From Solirubrobacterales bacterium (lineage in GTDB: Bacteria; Actinomycetota; Thermoleophilia; Solirubrobacterales; 70-9), in contig JAJTCK010000011.1 in the NCBI GenBank assembly GCA_021323175.1, positions 1 through 42,715 of the forward strand: a stretch of 42,715 nt of DNA, in the 5' to 3' direction. Of this stretch, positions 34,443 through 41,461 are shown in pieces; within the stretch, counting starts at the first letter, position 1, and each line of letters starts with the position of its first letter. Under the pieces are notes generated by a model, which saw only the letters and a program-made list of their open reading frames with translations, made no database searches and was not told the DNA's origin. The translations under genes were made by a program, and so were the position numbers.

Positions 34443-34709
34443 TTAGCGAATCTCGAAGCCCGCGAGCCCCTCCGGGTCTTCCTCACTCACGTCGAGCGAA
34501 GACACTTGGGCGTGCCCGGGCCCGCTGCCGCAGAAGGACACCATCTCCTCGACGGCCTGTTCGGGGCCCTCGAAGACCGCCTCGACCCCGCCGTCGGCGC
34601 GGTTGGTCACCCAACCCGCGACTCCCAGCTCATCCGCCCGCTCCCGCGTCGAGTCCCGGAAGTAGACGCCCTGGACCTTCCCATCGGCGACGACGCGCCG
34701 CCGGATCAA
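34443..34709 (-). CDS. acyP: Acylphosphatase
   Basis: An 88-residue acylphosphatase hydrolysing carboxyl-phosphate bonds. The catalytic residues are Arg18 in GVYFR and Asn36 in GWVTNRADG, both in the standard positions; the KVQGVYFR loop normally reads RVQGVGFR. I chose TTG 34709, whose first bases overlap the cupin stop (TTGA), giving a protein of exactly family length; a longer frame reads back into the cupin gene and is a shadow. Codons and motifs make the assignment strong. Confidence 0.9.
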   Translation of the reverse strand: MIRRRVVADGKVQGVYFRDSTRERADELGVAGWVTNRADGGVEAVFEGPEQAVEEMVSFCGSGPGHAQVSSLDVSEEDPEGLAGFEIR

Positions 34710-35104
34710 TACTGGTCGTCGTCCTCGTAGTCGCCCGCGCCCGCGGGGGTCGGGGCGAAGATTTCGGCGACGGTGACGGCCGGCGACTGGACCGACACGC
34801 AGCACAGGTCGGAATCCCCGTCGTTCTGGATTGAGTGGTCCGTCGCCGGAGGGACCATCACCAGGTCTCCCTCGGCGATCTCCTGGCGGTCACCCGCGAC
34901 GGTCATCGCGCCGGCCCCCTTGGTGACCACGTAGACCTGCTCCGACTCCTCGTGGGAGTGCAATTCCTGGTCGATGCCGGGCGGGACCTCCACCCACGTC
35001 ACCGACATATGCCGAGAGCCGAGCTCTCCCGCATCCATGAGGATCTTGGTGCGGAGCTTGTGCCACTCCTCGAGGGGGGCCTCCGCAAGCCGCCTGACCA
35101 GCAC
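34706..35104 (-). CDS. Cupin-domain protein
   Basis: A 132-residue single-domain cupin. Motif 1 is HSHEESEQVYVVTKGAG (about 49-65), giving the His and Glu metal ligands, and motif 2 is GDLVMVPPATDHSIQN (about 79-94). It has no further domain. Cupins include isomerases, dioxygenases and sensors, so its activity is open. A GTG start at 35104 has TAGAAA six bases upstream (35111-35116), suggesting a leaderless transcript. acyP overlaps its 3' end by four bases. Confidence 0.85.
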   Translation of the reverse strand: MLVRRLAEAPLEEWHKLRTKILMDAGELGSRHMSVTWVEVPPGIDQELHSHEESEQVYVVTKGAGAMTVAGDRQEIAEGDLVMVPPATDHSIQNDGDSDLCCVSVQSPAVTVAEIFAPTPAGAGDYEDDDQY

Positions 35105-35151
35105 GGGCGCTTTCTAGCACACGCCGCCACAAGTCCGCGATCCCTCGCTGT

Positions 35152-35177
35152 GAAAGAAAGAGGTCCGCTATCGGACC
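35152..35177 (-). terminator. Rho-independent terminator of leuS
   Basis: On the minus strand GGTCCG-ATAG-CGGACC forms a 6-bp stem and 4-base loop, directly followed by a U-rich run (TCTTTCTTTC). The leuS stop codon lies in the loop. This is the only canonical stem plus U-tract terminator I noticed in the window. Confidence 0.75.
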
Positions 35178-37705
35178 ACGAGGTTCACGAGCTTGCCGGG
35201 CACCACGATCTCCTTGACCACCTGCTTGCCGTCCACGTGCGCCCTGACCTTCTCGCTGGCCCGAGCGAGCTCCAACAGCTCCTCGTCGGATGCCCCGGAA
35301 TCGGCGTCGATCCGGTCGCGGAGCTTCCCGTTCACCTGGACCACCAGCGGAAAGGTGTCGCGCCGCAGCAGCGCCGGATCGGCCTCGGGCCACTGACGCT
35401 CCCAAACCCGCTCTCCATGGAGCAGCTCGAAGACGTCGCTTCCCAGGTGCGGGGCGAACGGGAAGATCAGCTCGGCCGCGGTAGCCGTCGCGAAGCGGAC
35501 CGCGGCGTCCCCCGCGGGATCCCCGTACAGCCCGTCCTTGCGCTTGTAGATGTCGTTGACCAGCTCCATCACCGCCGCGATGGCGGTGTTGAAGTGGAAC
35601 CGCGGCTCTATGTCGCGGGTCACCTTGTCGATGGCCCAGTGCGCCTTGGCGTAGAGCTCGCGGGCGTCGCCGCCGAGCTCGGCAGACTCCGGCGGCTCAG
35701 CCGCTCCGTCGGTCCTGGCGTCGACCTCGCGCGAGACGCGCCAGAGGCGGGAGAGGAAGTGGTAGACGCCCTCGACGCCCTGGTCGTTCCAGTCGCCGCC
35801 CTTGACCGGCGGGCCCATGAAGCAGATATACGTTCGGGTGGTGTCGGCTCCGAAGCGGTCGACGAACTCCGCCGGGCTCACCGTGTTCCCCCTGGACTTG
35901 GACATCTTGGCGCCGTCGCGCGTGATCATGCCCTGGGCGAAAAGGTTGATGAACGGCTCCTGCACGTCCAGGTAGCCGATGTCGCTCAAGGCCTTGCAGA
36001 AGAACCGCGCGTACATCAGGTGCAGGATCGCGTGCTCCACGCCGCCGATGTACTGGTCGACGGGCATCCAGTAGTCCGCCGCGTCAGGACCCCAGGGGGC
36101 GTCCTCGTTCCGGGGGTCCAGGTAGCGGAGGAAGTACCAGGAGGAGTCGACGAAGGTGTCCATCGTGTCGGTCTCCCGCTTGGCCGGGCCGCCGCACTTC
36201 GGGCACTCGGTGTTGACCCAGTCGGTGGCGGCCGCCAGCGGGCTCTGGCCCTTTGGGGCGTAGTCCTCGATGTCGGGGAGCAGGACCGGCAGCTGGTCCT
36301 CCGGGACGGGGACCAGGCGGCACTTCTCGCAGTGGACGAAGGGGATCGGCGCGCCCCAGTAGCGCTGGCGGCTGACAAGCCAGTCGCGGAGGCGGTAGTT
36401 GACGGCGGGCTCGCCGAGGTCCTTGTCCCGCAGCCAGGATGTGATCCTCTCGATCGCCTCGGGCGAGCTGAGGCCGTCGAACTCGCCGGAGTTGACCAGG
36501 ACCTCATCGTCGGTATGGGCCACGTAGGGCTCGTCGGGGTTGACCTCCCCATCGGCTGGCTTGACCACCTGGCGGATCGGGAGGTCGAACGCCTTGGCGA
36601 AGGCGAAGTCGCGTTCGTCGTGGGCGGGGACGGCCATGATCGCTCCGGTCCCGTACTCCATCAGCACGTAGTCCGCGACGAACATCGGGATCCTCTCGCC
36701 GTTGACCGGATTGGTGATCGAGCGCCCCAACGGCACGCCGGTCTTCTGGCGGTCCTCGGAGGCACGGTCCTCGGTCGAGGTGCGAGCCGACTCGTTCACG
36801 TAGTCGCGGACCGCCTGCTCCTGCTCCGTGCCGGCGGCCAGCCCCTCGACATCGGGATGCTCGGGGGCGAGGACGAAGAAGGTGGCGCCGAAGAGGGTGT
36901 CAGGGCGAGTGGTGAAGACATTGAAGTCCAGATCCAGGTCGTCCTGGTGGAAGACGACCTCGGCGCCCTCCGAGCGGCCGATCCAGTTGCGCTGCATCGT
37001 CACGACGTGCTCGGGCCAGGACTCGAGCAGGCCGAAGTCCTCGAGCAGCCTGTCCGCGTAGTCGGTGATCCGGAAGAACCACTGCTCGAGCTTGCGCTGC
37101 TCGACCAGGGAGCCGCAGCGCTCGCAGTGGCCGTCGATCACCTGCTCGTTGGCGAGCACGGTGGCATCCACGGGGCACCACTGCACCGGCGCCTCCTCCC
37201 GGTAGGCCAGGCCATGCTCGTGCAGCTTCAGGAAGATCCACTGGGTCCAGCGGTAGTACGACGGCTCGTGCGAGCTGATCTCGCGCGTCCAGTCCAGTGA
37301 GATGCCCCAGCGCATGAACTGCTCCTTGAACGAGGCGATCGACTGCTCGGTGGCCTCGCGGGGATGCTGGCCGGTCCCGATCGCGTTGTTCTCCGCGGGA
37401 AGCCCGAAGGCGTCGTAGCCCATCGGGTGAATCACGTTGTAGCCCCGGCGCCGCCGGAAATGGGCGATCGCGTCGCCGACCGAGTAGCACTTGAGGTGGC
37501 CGACGTGCGGCTCCCCTGACGGGTACGGCAGCATCTCCAGCACGTAGTTCTTGGGCTTGGACTCGTCGAATTCGGGCGCGCCGGGATTGGGCACCACCCA
37601 GGTGCTCTCGGCCTCCCAGATCCGCTGCCAGCGCCGCTCGATCTCGCGCGGGTCGTAGCGCTCGGCCGCCTCATCTGGGGCCGTTCTGTCGGTTTCCGCT
37701 TCCAT
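35168..37705 (-). CDS. leuS: Leucyl-tRNA synthetase
   Basis: An 845-residue class-I synthetase charging tRNA-Leu. The HIGH motif is PHVGH (HVGH at 67-70) and the KMSKS motif is at 600-604. The CP1 editing domain sits between, with the typical TTRPDTLFGATFFVLAPEHP and the Asp-containing MAVPAHDERD editing pocket. The anticodon-binding and C-terminal domains extend to the end (VVVPGKLVNLVV-like). The ATG at 37705 has TAGACT eight bases upstream, and a terminator overlaps the stop, so leuS is a single-gene unit. Confidence 0.97.
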   Translation of the reverse strand: MEAETDRTAPDEAAERYDPREIERRWQRIWEAESTWVVPNPGAPEFDESKPKNYVLEMLPYPSGEPHVGHLKCYSVGDAIAHFRRRRGYNVIHPMGYDAFGLPAENNAIGTGQHPREATEQSIASFKEQFMRWGISLDWTREISSHEPSYYRWTQWIFLKLHEHGLAYREEAPVQWCPVDATVLANEQVIDGHCERCGSLVEQRKLEQWFFRITDYADRLLEDFGLLESWPEHVVTMQRNWIGRSEGAEVVFHQDDLDLDFNVFTTRPDTLFGATFFVLAPEHPDVEGLAAGTEQEQAVRDYVNESARTSTEDRASEDRQKTGVPLGRSITNPVNGERIPMFVADYVLMEYGTGAIMAVPAHDERDFAFAKAFDLPIRQVVKPADGEVNPDEPYVAHTDDEVLVNSGEFDGLSSPEAIERITSWLRDKDLGEPAVNYRLRDWLVSRQRYWGAPIPFVHCEKCRLVPVPEDQLPVLLPDIEDYAPKGQSPLAAATDWVNTECPKCGGPAKRETDTMDTFVDSSWYFLRYLDPRNEDAPWGPDAADYWMPVDQYIGGVEHAILHLMYARFFCKALSDIGYLDVQEPFINLFAQGMITRDGAKMSKSRGNTVSPAEFVDRFGADTTRTYICFMGPPVKGGDWNDQGVEGVYHFLSRLWRVSREVDARTDGAAEPPESAELGGDARELYAKAHWAIDKVTRDIEPRFHFNTAIAAVMELVNDIYKRKDGLYGDPAGDAAVRFATATAAELIFPFAPHLGSDVFELLHGERVWERQWPEADPALLRRDTFPLVVQVNGKLRDRIDADSGASDEELLELARASEKVRAHVDGKQVVKEIVVPGKLVNLVVR

Positions 37706-37713
37706 CGGCCCTG

Positions 37714-37719
37714 AGTCTA
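37714..37719 (-). promoter_or_regulatory. TAGACT -10 box of leuS
   Basis: TAGACT on the minus strand, eight bases before the leuS ATG. No T-box or long leader is present, so leucine-responsive attenuation is not supported. Confidence 0.55.
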
Positions 37720-37772
37720 CGAGCGCCCGGGTCAGCGCCGGCGGCCGGCGGTGAGCGGCCGGACGCTCCGCG

Positions 37773-37778
37773 TATAGT
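37773..37778 (+). promoter_or_regulatory. Putative -10 box for the 37806-39917 gene set
   Basis: TATAGT lies 27 bases before the ATG at 37806. Here the spacing leaves room for a leader with a Shine-Dalgarno, unlike the leaderless genes. No -35 is clear. Confidence 0.4.
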
Positions 37779-37805
37779 CAGCGAGGCGAGTGAAAGGAGA
37801 TGAGG

Positions 37806-38030
37806 ATGTCTCGACTGATCAGGCTCGACCGGTGTGGCCATACCGAGCTTGCCGCGTGGACCGCGGACGACGCCGACGCGCAGCGTGCGGCGGCCGAGGC
37901 GTTTCGCAGGGAGCTCGACACTGGGATGCTCGCAAGCGCGACGCGCCAGGACGGCTCGGCCGAGGTCGTGCGTGAGCTGCCGCTCGACGCCGAGCTCGTC
38001 GTGATGCGCCGCCCGATCTCCGGCGGCTGA
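37806..38030 (+). CDS. Hypothetical small protein (74 aa)
   Basis: A 74-residue protein starting SRLIRLDRCGHTELAAW. ATG 37806 has AAGGAG six bases upstream, one of the best ribosome-binding sites in the window; an ATG at 37800 is closer to the site and less likely. The layout is a beta strand, a charged helix (AAAEAFRRELDTGML) and another strand (EVVRELPLDAELVVM), a compact alpha/beta fold. I do not recognise it. It is followed after one base by the next gene, so they are likely co-transcribed. Confidence 0.7.
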   Translation: MSRLIRLDRCGHTELAAWTADDADAQRAAAEAFRRELDTGMLASATRQDGSAEVVRELPLDAELVVMRRPISGG

Positions 38031-38031
38031 G

Positions 38032-38706
38032 TTGGACCCGACCCCGGCCGCACCGGCGGCCACCTCCGGCACCCTCGCCGAGGCGGCCGCGATCCCGTGG
38101 CGTCACCGCGCGACCCCGGATACGATTCGCCGGGACCGGCGGCGCTGGACTCTGTGGACGGGAGGGGTCGTCGCCACCTTCGGGGCGCCGGCGGCCGCGG
38201 TCGTGGCGTTGGAGCCCCTGACGGCGCCCTTCGCGGCGATCTTTGCGGCACACGGCGCGGCCGTGCTGCACATCCAGGCCGGACGGGGCGCGCGGGCCGT
38301 CGTGCCGATCGGGGCAGGGACGGGATCGGGACCCGAGAGGGTCGCGATGGGCCTCCTGGGCGACCTGCTTGGGCACGAGGAGCGCGATCTGCTGTCGCGG
38401 ACCGGGTTGGCCATGCAGCGGGGACGGCTGGGGACATGGCTCGTCGGGACGCAGGGCGCCCTGATGATCCCGCCGGGCGGGCGGCGCGTTGACTGCTGGT
38501 GCGTGCGCGTCTCCGAGCCCGGCGAGTTGCCCGCCGGCGATCGCGTCGCACATCTGCTGCTGGCGCTTCGTGAGGACGAGGAGGGCTTTGCCACGGTCGC
38601 CAACTTCAACTTCTCGGGCGCCCCGTGGCGCGTGCGCCGCCGTCTTCCGCAGCGCTCTCGCGAGGCCCTCGACCGTGCGCGGGCGGTCGCGCAGCAGATG
38701 GTGTGA
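38032..38706 (+). CDS. Hypothetical membrane-associated protein (224 aa)
   Basis: A 224-residue protein with a TTG start one base after the previous stop; no better start is near. A hydrophobic stretch at about 42-76 (GGVVATFGAPAAAVVALEPLTAPFAAIFAAHG) may form one or two membrane helices. The C-terminal part (about 100-224) is soluble and contains LLGDLLGHEERDLL, GTWLVGTQGALMIPPGG and FNFSGAPWRVRRRLP, which look like a compact beta-rich domain. I do not recognise the family. Its stop overlaps the MFS start by one base (TGATG). Confidence 0.65.
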   Translation: MDPTPAAPAATSGTLAEAAAIPWRHRATPDTIRRDRRRWTLWTGGVVATFGAPAAAVVALEPLTAPFAAIFAAHGAAVLHIQAGRGARAVVPIGAGTGSGPERVAMGLLGDLLGHEERDLLSRTGLAMQRGRLGTWLVGTQGALMIPPGGRRVDCWCVRVSEPGELPAGDRVAHLLLALREDEEGFATVANFNFSGAPWRVRRRLPQRSREALDRARAVAQQMV

Positions 38707-39917
38707 TGGACCAGGCCGGTCTCGACCGCCTGCAGCACCGCACGATCAGGGTGCTCGTCGCAGCGCAGATCTTCGGCGGCGGCGGCTTCTTCCTGGGATT
38801 CGCGGTCTCGGTCCTGCTGGCGCGCGAGCTGACGGACGACGACTCGCTGATCGGGATCCCCGTTGCGATCGCCGTGGCGGCGGCCGCGCTTTCGGCGGGG
38901 CCGCTCGGCTCGTGGATGCAGCGCTCGGGGCGACGGCCCGGGCTCGCGGCCGGACAGCTCTGCGGCGCGACCGGGGCCGTCTGCGTCGTGCTGGCTGCGC
39001 GGGCAGACAGCTTTCTGCTCTTCTGCGGGGCCATGGCGCTATTCGGCGCTGGCAACGCTTCGAACCTGCTGGCGCGCTACGCCGCAAGTGACCTGCCGAC
39101 GCCCGACCGGCGCGGCCGTGCGATCAGCATGGTGCTGCTCGCCACGGCCGGCGGGGCGATCCTGGGGCCGAACCTGGCCGAGGCGGCGGGCGCCCTCGGG
39201 GACACGCTGGGCGTACCGGACGAAGCCGCCCCGTTCGCGTTCTCCGCCGTGGCGCTGGTCATCAGCGCCGGCATCGTGCTGGTCGGCCTGGCCGGGCCGG
39301 CGACCGCTGGGGCCGGCACGGACGCCGGGGGTGTGGAGCCGGTTTGGACGCGCATGGCGCTGACGGGCGCCGCAGCGATGGTCCTGGCCAACGTGGTGAT
39401 GGTGGGGATCATGACCATGACGCCGATTCACCTGGACGACGCCGGGCAGTCGCTGGGCGTGGTGGGGCTGGTCATCTCGCTGCATGTCGCGGGCATGTTC
39501 CTGCCGTCGCCCGTGACCGGCGTCCTGGTGGACCGGGTCGGGCGACTGCAGGTGATCGGTGCTTCCGGGGGGGTGCTGGTGCTGGCCGGTGGCCTCGCGC
39601 TCCCGTCGTCCGGACACGACACGGGTCTCGTCATCGCGGCGCTCGTGCTGCTGGGGATTGGATGGAACCTCGGCCTGATCGGCGGCAGCACCCTGCTGAC
39701 CGACTCCATCCCGCTCTCGCAGCGTGCCCGCGCCCAGGGCCGCGCGGACCTCGCGATGGGGCTCGCCGGGGCGCTCGGCAGCCTGGCGTCAGGCCCGGTC
39801 ATGCACGGCGGGGGGTTCGGCGTGCTCGCCCTGGTCGGCGGGTTCATGGGAGCGGCGCTGGTCGTGGTGGCGCTGAGGGCGGCGTCGTTCGCGCCGCGGC
39901 CGGCGGAAGCGGGCTGA
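38706..39917 (+). CDS. MFS transporter
   Basis: A 403-residue Major Facilitator with about 12 transmembrane helices. The N-terminal half has GPLGSWMQRSGRRPGLAAGQ (motif A-like loop between TM2 and TM3), and the C-terminal half has VTGVLVDRVGRLQVIG, its counterpart. NLIGGSTLLTDSIPLSQRARAQGRADLAMG is the TM10-11 loop. The ATG at 38706 overlaps the preceding stop. Substrate unknown; drug or metabolite efflux is typical for such short MFS proteins. It is probably co-expressed with the two unknown genes upstream. Confidence 0.88.
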   Translation: MDQAGLDRLQHRTIRVLVAAQIFGGGGFFLGFAVSVLLARELTDDDSLIGIPVAIAVAAAALSAGPLGSWMQRSGRRPGLAAGQLCGATGAVCVVLAARADSFLLFCGAMALFGAGNASNLLARYAASDLPTPDRRGRAISMVLLATAGGAILGPNLAEAAGALGDTLGVPDEAAPFAFSAVALVISAGIVLVGLAGPATAGAGTDAGGVEPVWTRMALTGAAAMVLANVVMVGIMTMTPIHLDDAGQSLGVVGLVISLHVAGMFLPSPVTGVLVDRVGRLQVIGASGGVLVLAGGLALPSSGHDTGLVIAALVLLGIGWNLGLIGGSTLLTDSIPLSQRARAQGRADLAMGLAGALGSLASGPVMHGGGFGVLALVGGFMGAALVVVALRAASFAPRPAEAG

Positions 39918-39919
39918 CC

Positions 39920-39939
39920 GCCGGCAGGCCGAGGCCGGC
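39920..39939 (+). terminator. Candidate stem-loop after the MFS gene
   Basis: GCCGGC-AGGCCGAG-GCCGGC, a six-base stem with an 8-base loop, begins three bases after the MFS stop. No U-tract follows. It may be the end of the 37806-39917 unit. Confidence 0.35.
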
Positions 39940-39977
39940 TGCGTGACCGAACTCACCTCGGGACCGGGGCCGGCGGC

Positions 39978-39983
39978 TAGAGT
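39978..39983 (+). promoter_or_regulatory. -10 box of the FAD oxidoreductase gene
   Basis: TAGAGT ends nine bases before the ATG at 39993, near the leaderless geometry. No Shine-Dalgarno is present in between. Confidence 0.45.
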
Positions 39984-39992
39984 GCCGCACCG

Positions 39993-41423
39993 ATGCCAGC
40001 CAAGGAAGAGAGCATCGAGGCGCTGGCCGCCGAGCTTCACGGCGAGGTGATCGTTCCCGGCGCCACCGGCTTCGACGACGCGCGCTCCATCTGGAACGGC
40101 ATGATCGACCGGCGGCCCGCGATCATCGCCCGCTGCTCCGACGAGTCCGACGTCGCCGCGGCCGTGCGCTTCGCCTCGCACAACGACCTGCCTCTGGCGG
40201 TGCGCGGGGGCGGGCACGGCGTCGCCGGGCAAGCGATCGCCGACGGGGGGGTCGTGGTCGACCTCTCGCAGCTGCGCGCCGTGGCGGTGGACCCGGTCGG
40301 CCGCACGGCCACCGCCCAGGGCGGGTGCACTCTCGCCGACCTGGACGCGGCGACCCAGGAGCACGGGCTGGCGACCCCTCTGGGGGTCGTGACCAAAACC
40401 GGCATCGCAGGCCTGACGCTGTCGGGAGGAATCGGCTGGCTCCGCCGCAAGCACGGCTTGAGCTGCGACAACCTGATCTCGGCCAGGGTGGTTACCGCGG
40501 AAGGCGAGGTCGTGATTGCCTCCGAGGAGGAGAACGCCGACCTGCTCTGGGGACTGCGAGGAGGGGGCGGGAACTTCGGCGTGGTGACCTCGCTCGCCTA
40601 CCGGCTGCACCCGATCGGGCCCCAGGTCCACTTCTGCTTCGTGCTCTTTCCGGCTGAGGAGGCGGCCGAGGTGCTGCGCGGAGTCCAGGCGCACCTGGAC
40701 ACGACCGGAGACCCGATCGCGCCCCTGGGAGTGCTGGGGCACGTCCCCGAGGCGGACGAGATCCCCGCCGAGGCGCACGGCCGCCCCTACGTCGCAGTGG
40801 TGGCGATGCACACCGGTCCCGCAGAGGAGGGGGCCGAGGCCACCGCTCACCTGCGCTCGCTGGCGGAGCCGCTCGCTGATCTGAGCGGGACGATGCCCTA
40901 TACGGAGGCGCAGGGCGCCCTGGACGAGGATTACCCCGACGGATGGCGCTACTACTGGAAGTCGATCAACGTAGGCGGGCTGAGTGACGAGGTGATCGCG
41001 GGGCTGACCGAGTGCAACGCGGCCGCCCCCTCCCATCACTCGACGATCGACGTCTGGTTCCAGGAGGGCGCGATGGCCGAGGTCGGCGAGACGGACACCG
41101 CCTTTGCCAACCGCCGGGCGCCGTACCTGCTCGGAATCGAGGGCAACTGGGAGCCCGACGGCGAGGACGCGGAGAACGTTGCCTGGGTCCGCGCGACCTA
41201 CGACCTGATGCGACCCCACTCCGACGGGGGCGTCTACCTGAACTTCCCGGGGTTCCTGGAGGAGGGCGAGGACTTGATGCGGAGCGGCTACGGCGACAAC
41301 TACGAGCGCCTGGCGGCGCTGAAGGCCAAGTACGACCCAGGCAACCTATTTCGGCTCAACCCGAACGTCCCCCCAGCGCCACAAACCGGCGGAGCGCGGC
41401 GCGGGCGACGCGGGAGGGCTTGA
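39993..41423 (+). CDS. FAD-linked oxidoreductase, berberine-bridge-enzyme-like
   Basis: A 476-residue FAD-dependent oxidase/dehydrogenase of the BBE/VAO type. The FAD-binding PCMH domain covers about 35-215: PLAVRGGGHGVAGQAIADGGVVVDL holds His75, the site of covalent FAD attachment in the family, and GIAGLTLSGGIGWLRRKHGLSCDN is the second flavin motif. Bicovalent members have a Cys in CPTVG before this; the equivalent here is TKTGIAG, so only the His link is expected. The C-terminal BBE motif reads KYDPGNLFRLNPNV. No signal peptide, so probably cytoplasmic. Substrate, perhaps a sugar, alcohol or secondary metabolite, is unknown. It is followed by dinB. Confidence 0.9.
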   Translation: MPAKEESIEALAAELHGEVIVPGATGFDDARSIWNGMIDRRPAIIARCSDESDVAAAVRFASHNDLPLAVRGGGHGVAGQAIADGGVVVDLSQLRAVAVDPVGRTATAQGGCTLADLDAATQEHGLATPLGVVTKTGIAGLTLSGGIGWLRRKHGLSCDNLISARVVTAEGEVVIASEEENADLLWGLRGGGGNFGVVTSLAYRLHPIGPQVHFCFVLFPAEEAAEVLRGVQAHLDTTGDPIAPLGVLGHVPEADEIPAEAHGRPYVAVVAMHTGPAEEGAEATAHLRSLAEPLADLSGTMPYTEAQGALDEDYPDGWRYYWKSINVGGLSDEVIAGLTECNAAAPSHHSTIDVWFQEGAMAEVGETDTAFANRRAPYLLGIEGNWEPDGEDAENVAWVRATYDLMRPHSDGGVYLNFPGFLEEGEDLMRSGYGDNYERLAALKAKYDPGNLFRLNPNVPPAPQTGGARRGRRGRA

Positions 41424-41441
41424 ACGGGGCGGGACCTGGTG

Positions 41442-41455
41442 CGAACATATGTTCG
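41442..41455 (+). promoter_or_regulatory. LexA (SOS) box overlapping the dinB promoter
   Basis: CGAACATATGTTCG is a perfect 14-base palindrome that matches the Gram-positive/actinobacterial LexA operator CGAAC-N4-GTTCG. It ends six bases before the dinB ATG and contains a TATGTT (41448-41453) at the -10 position of a leaderless start, so LexA bound here would block the core promoter. Confidence 0.9.
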
Positions 41456-41461
41456 TATCAG

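Noticed and set aside
34835-37300. An 821-residue plus-strand frame opposite leuS.
   Set aside because: Antisense shadow of leuS, which has all family motifs.
40325-40657. 110-residue plus-strand frame inside the FAD oxidoreductase.
   Set aside because: Out-of-frame shadow of the oxidoreductase with Arg-rich low-complexity sequence.
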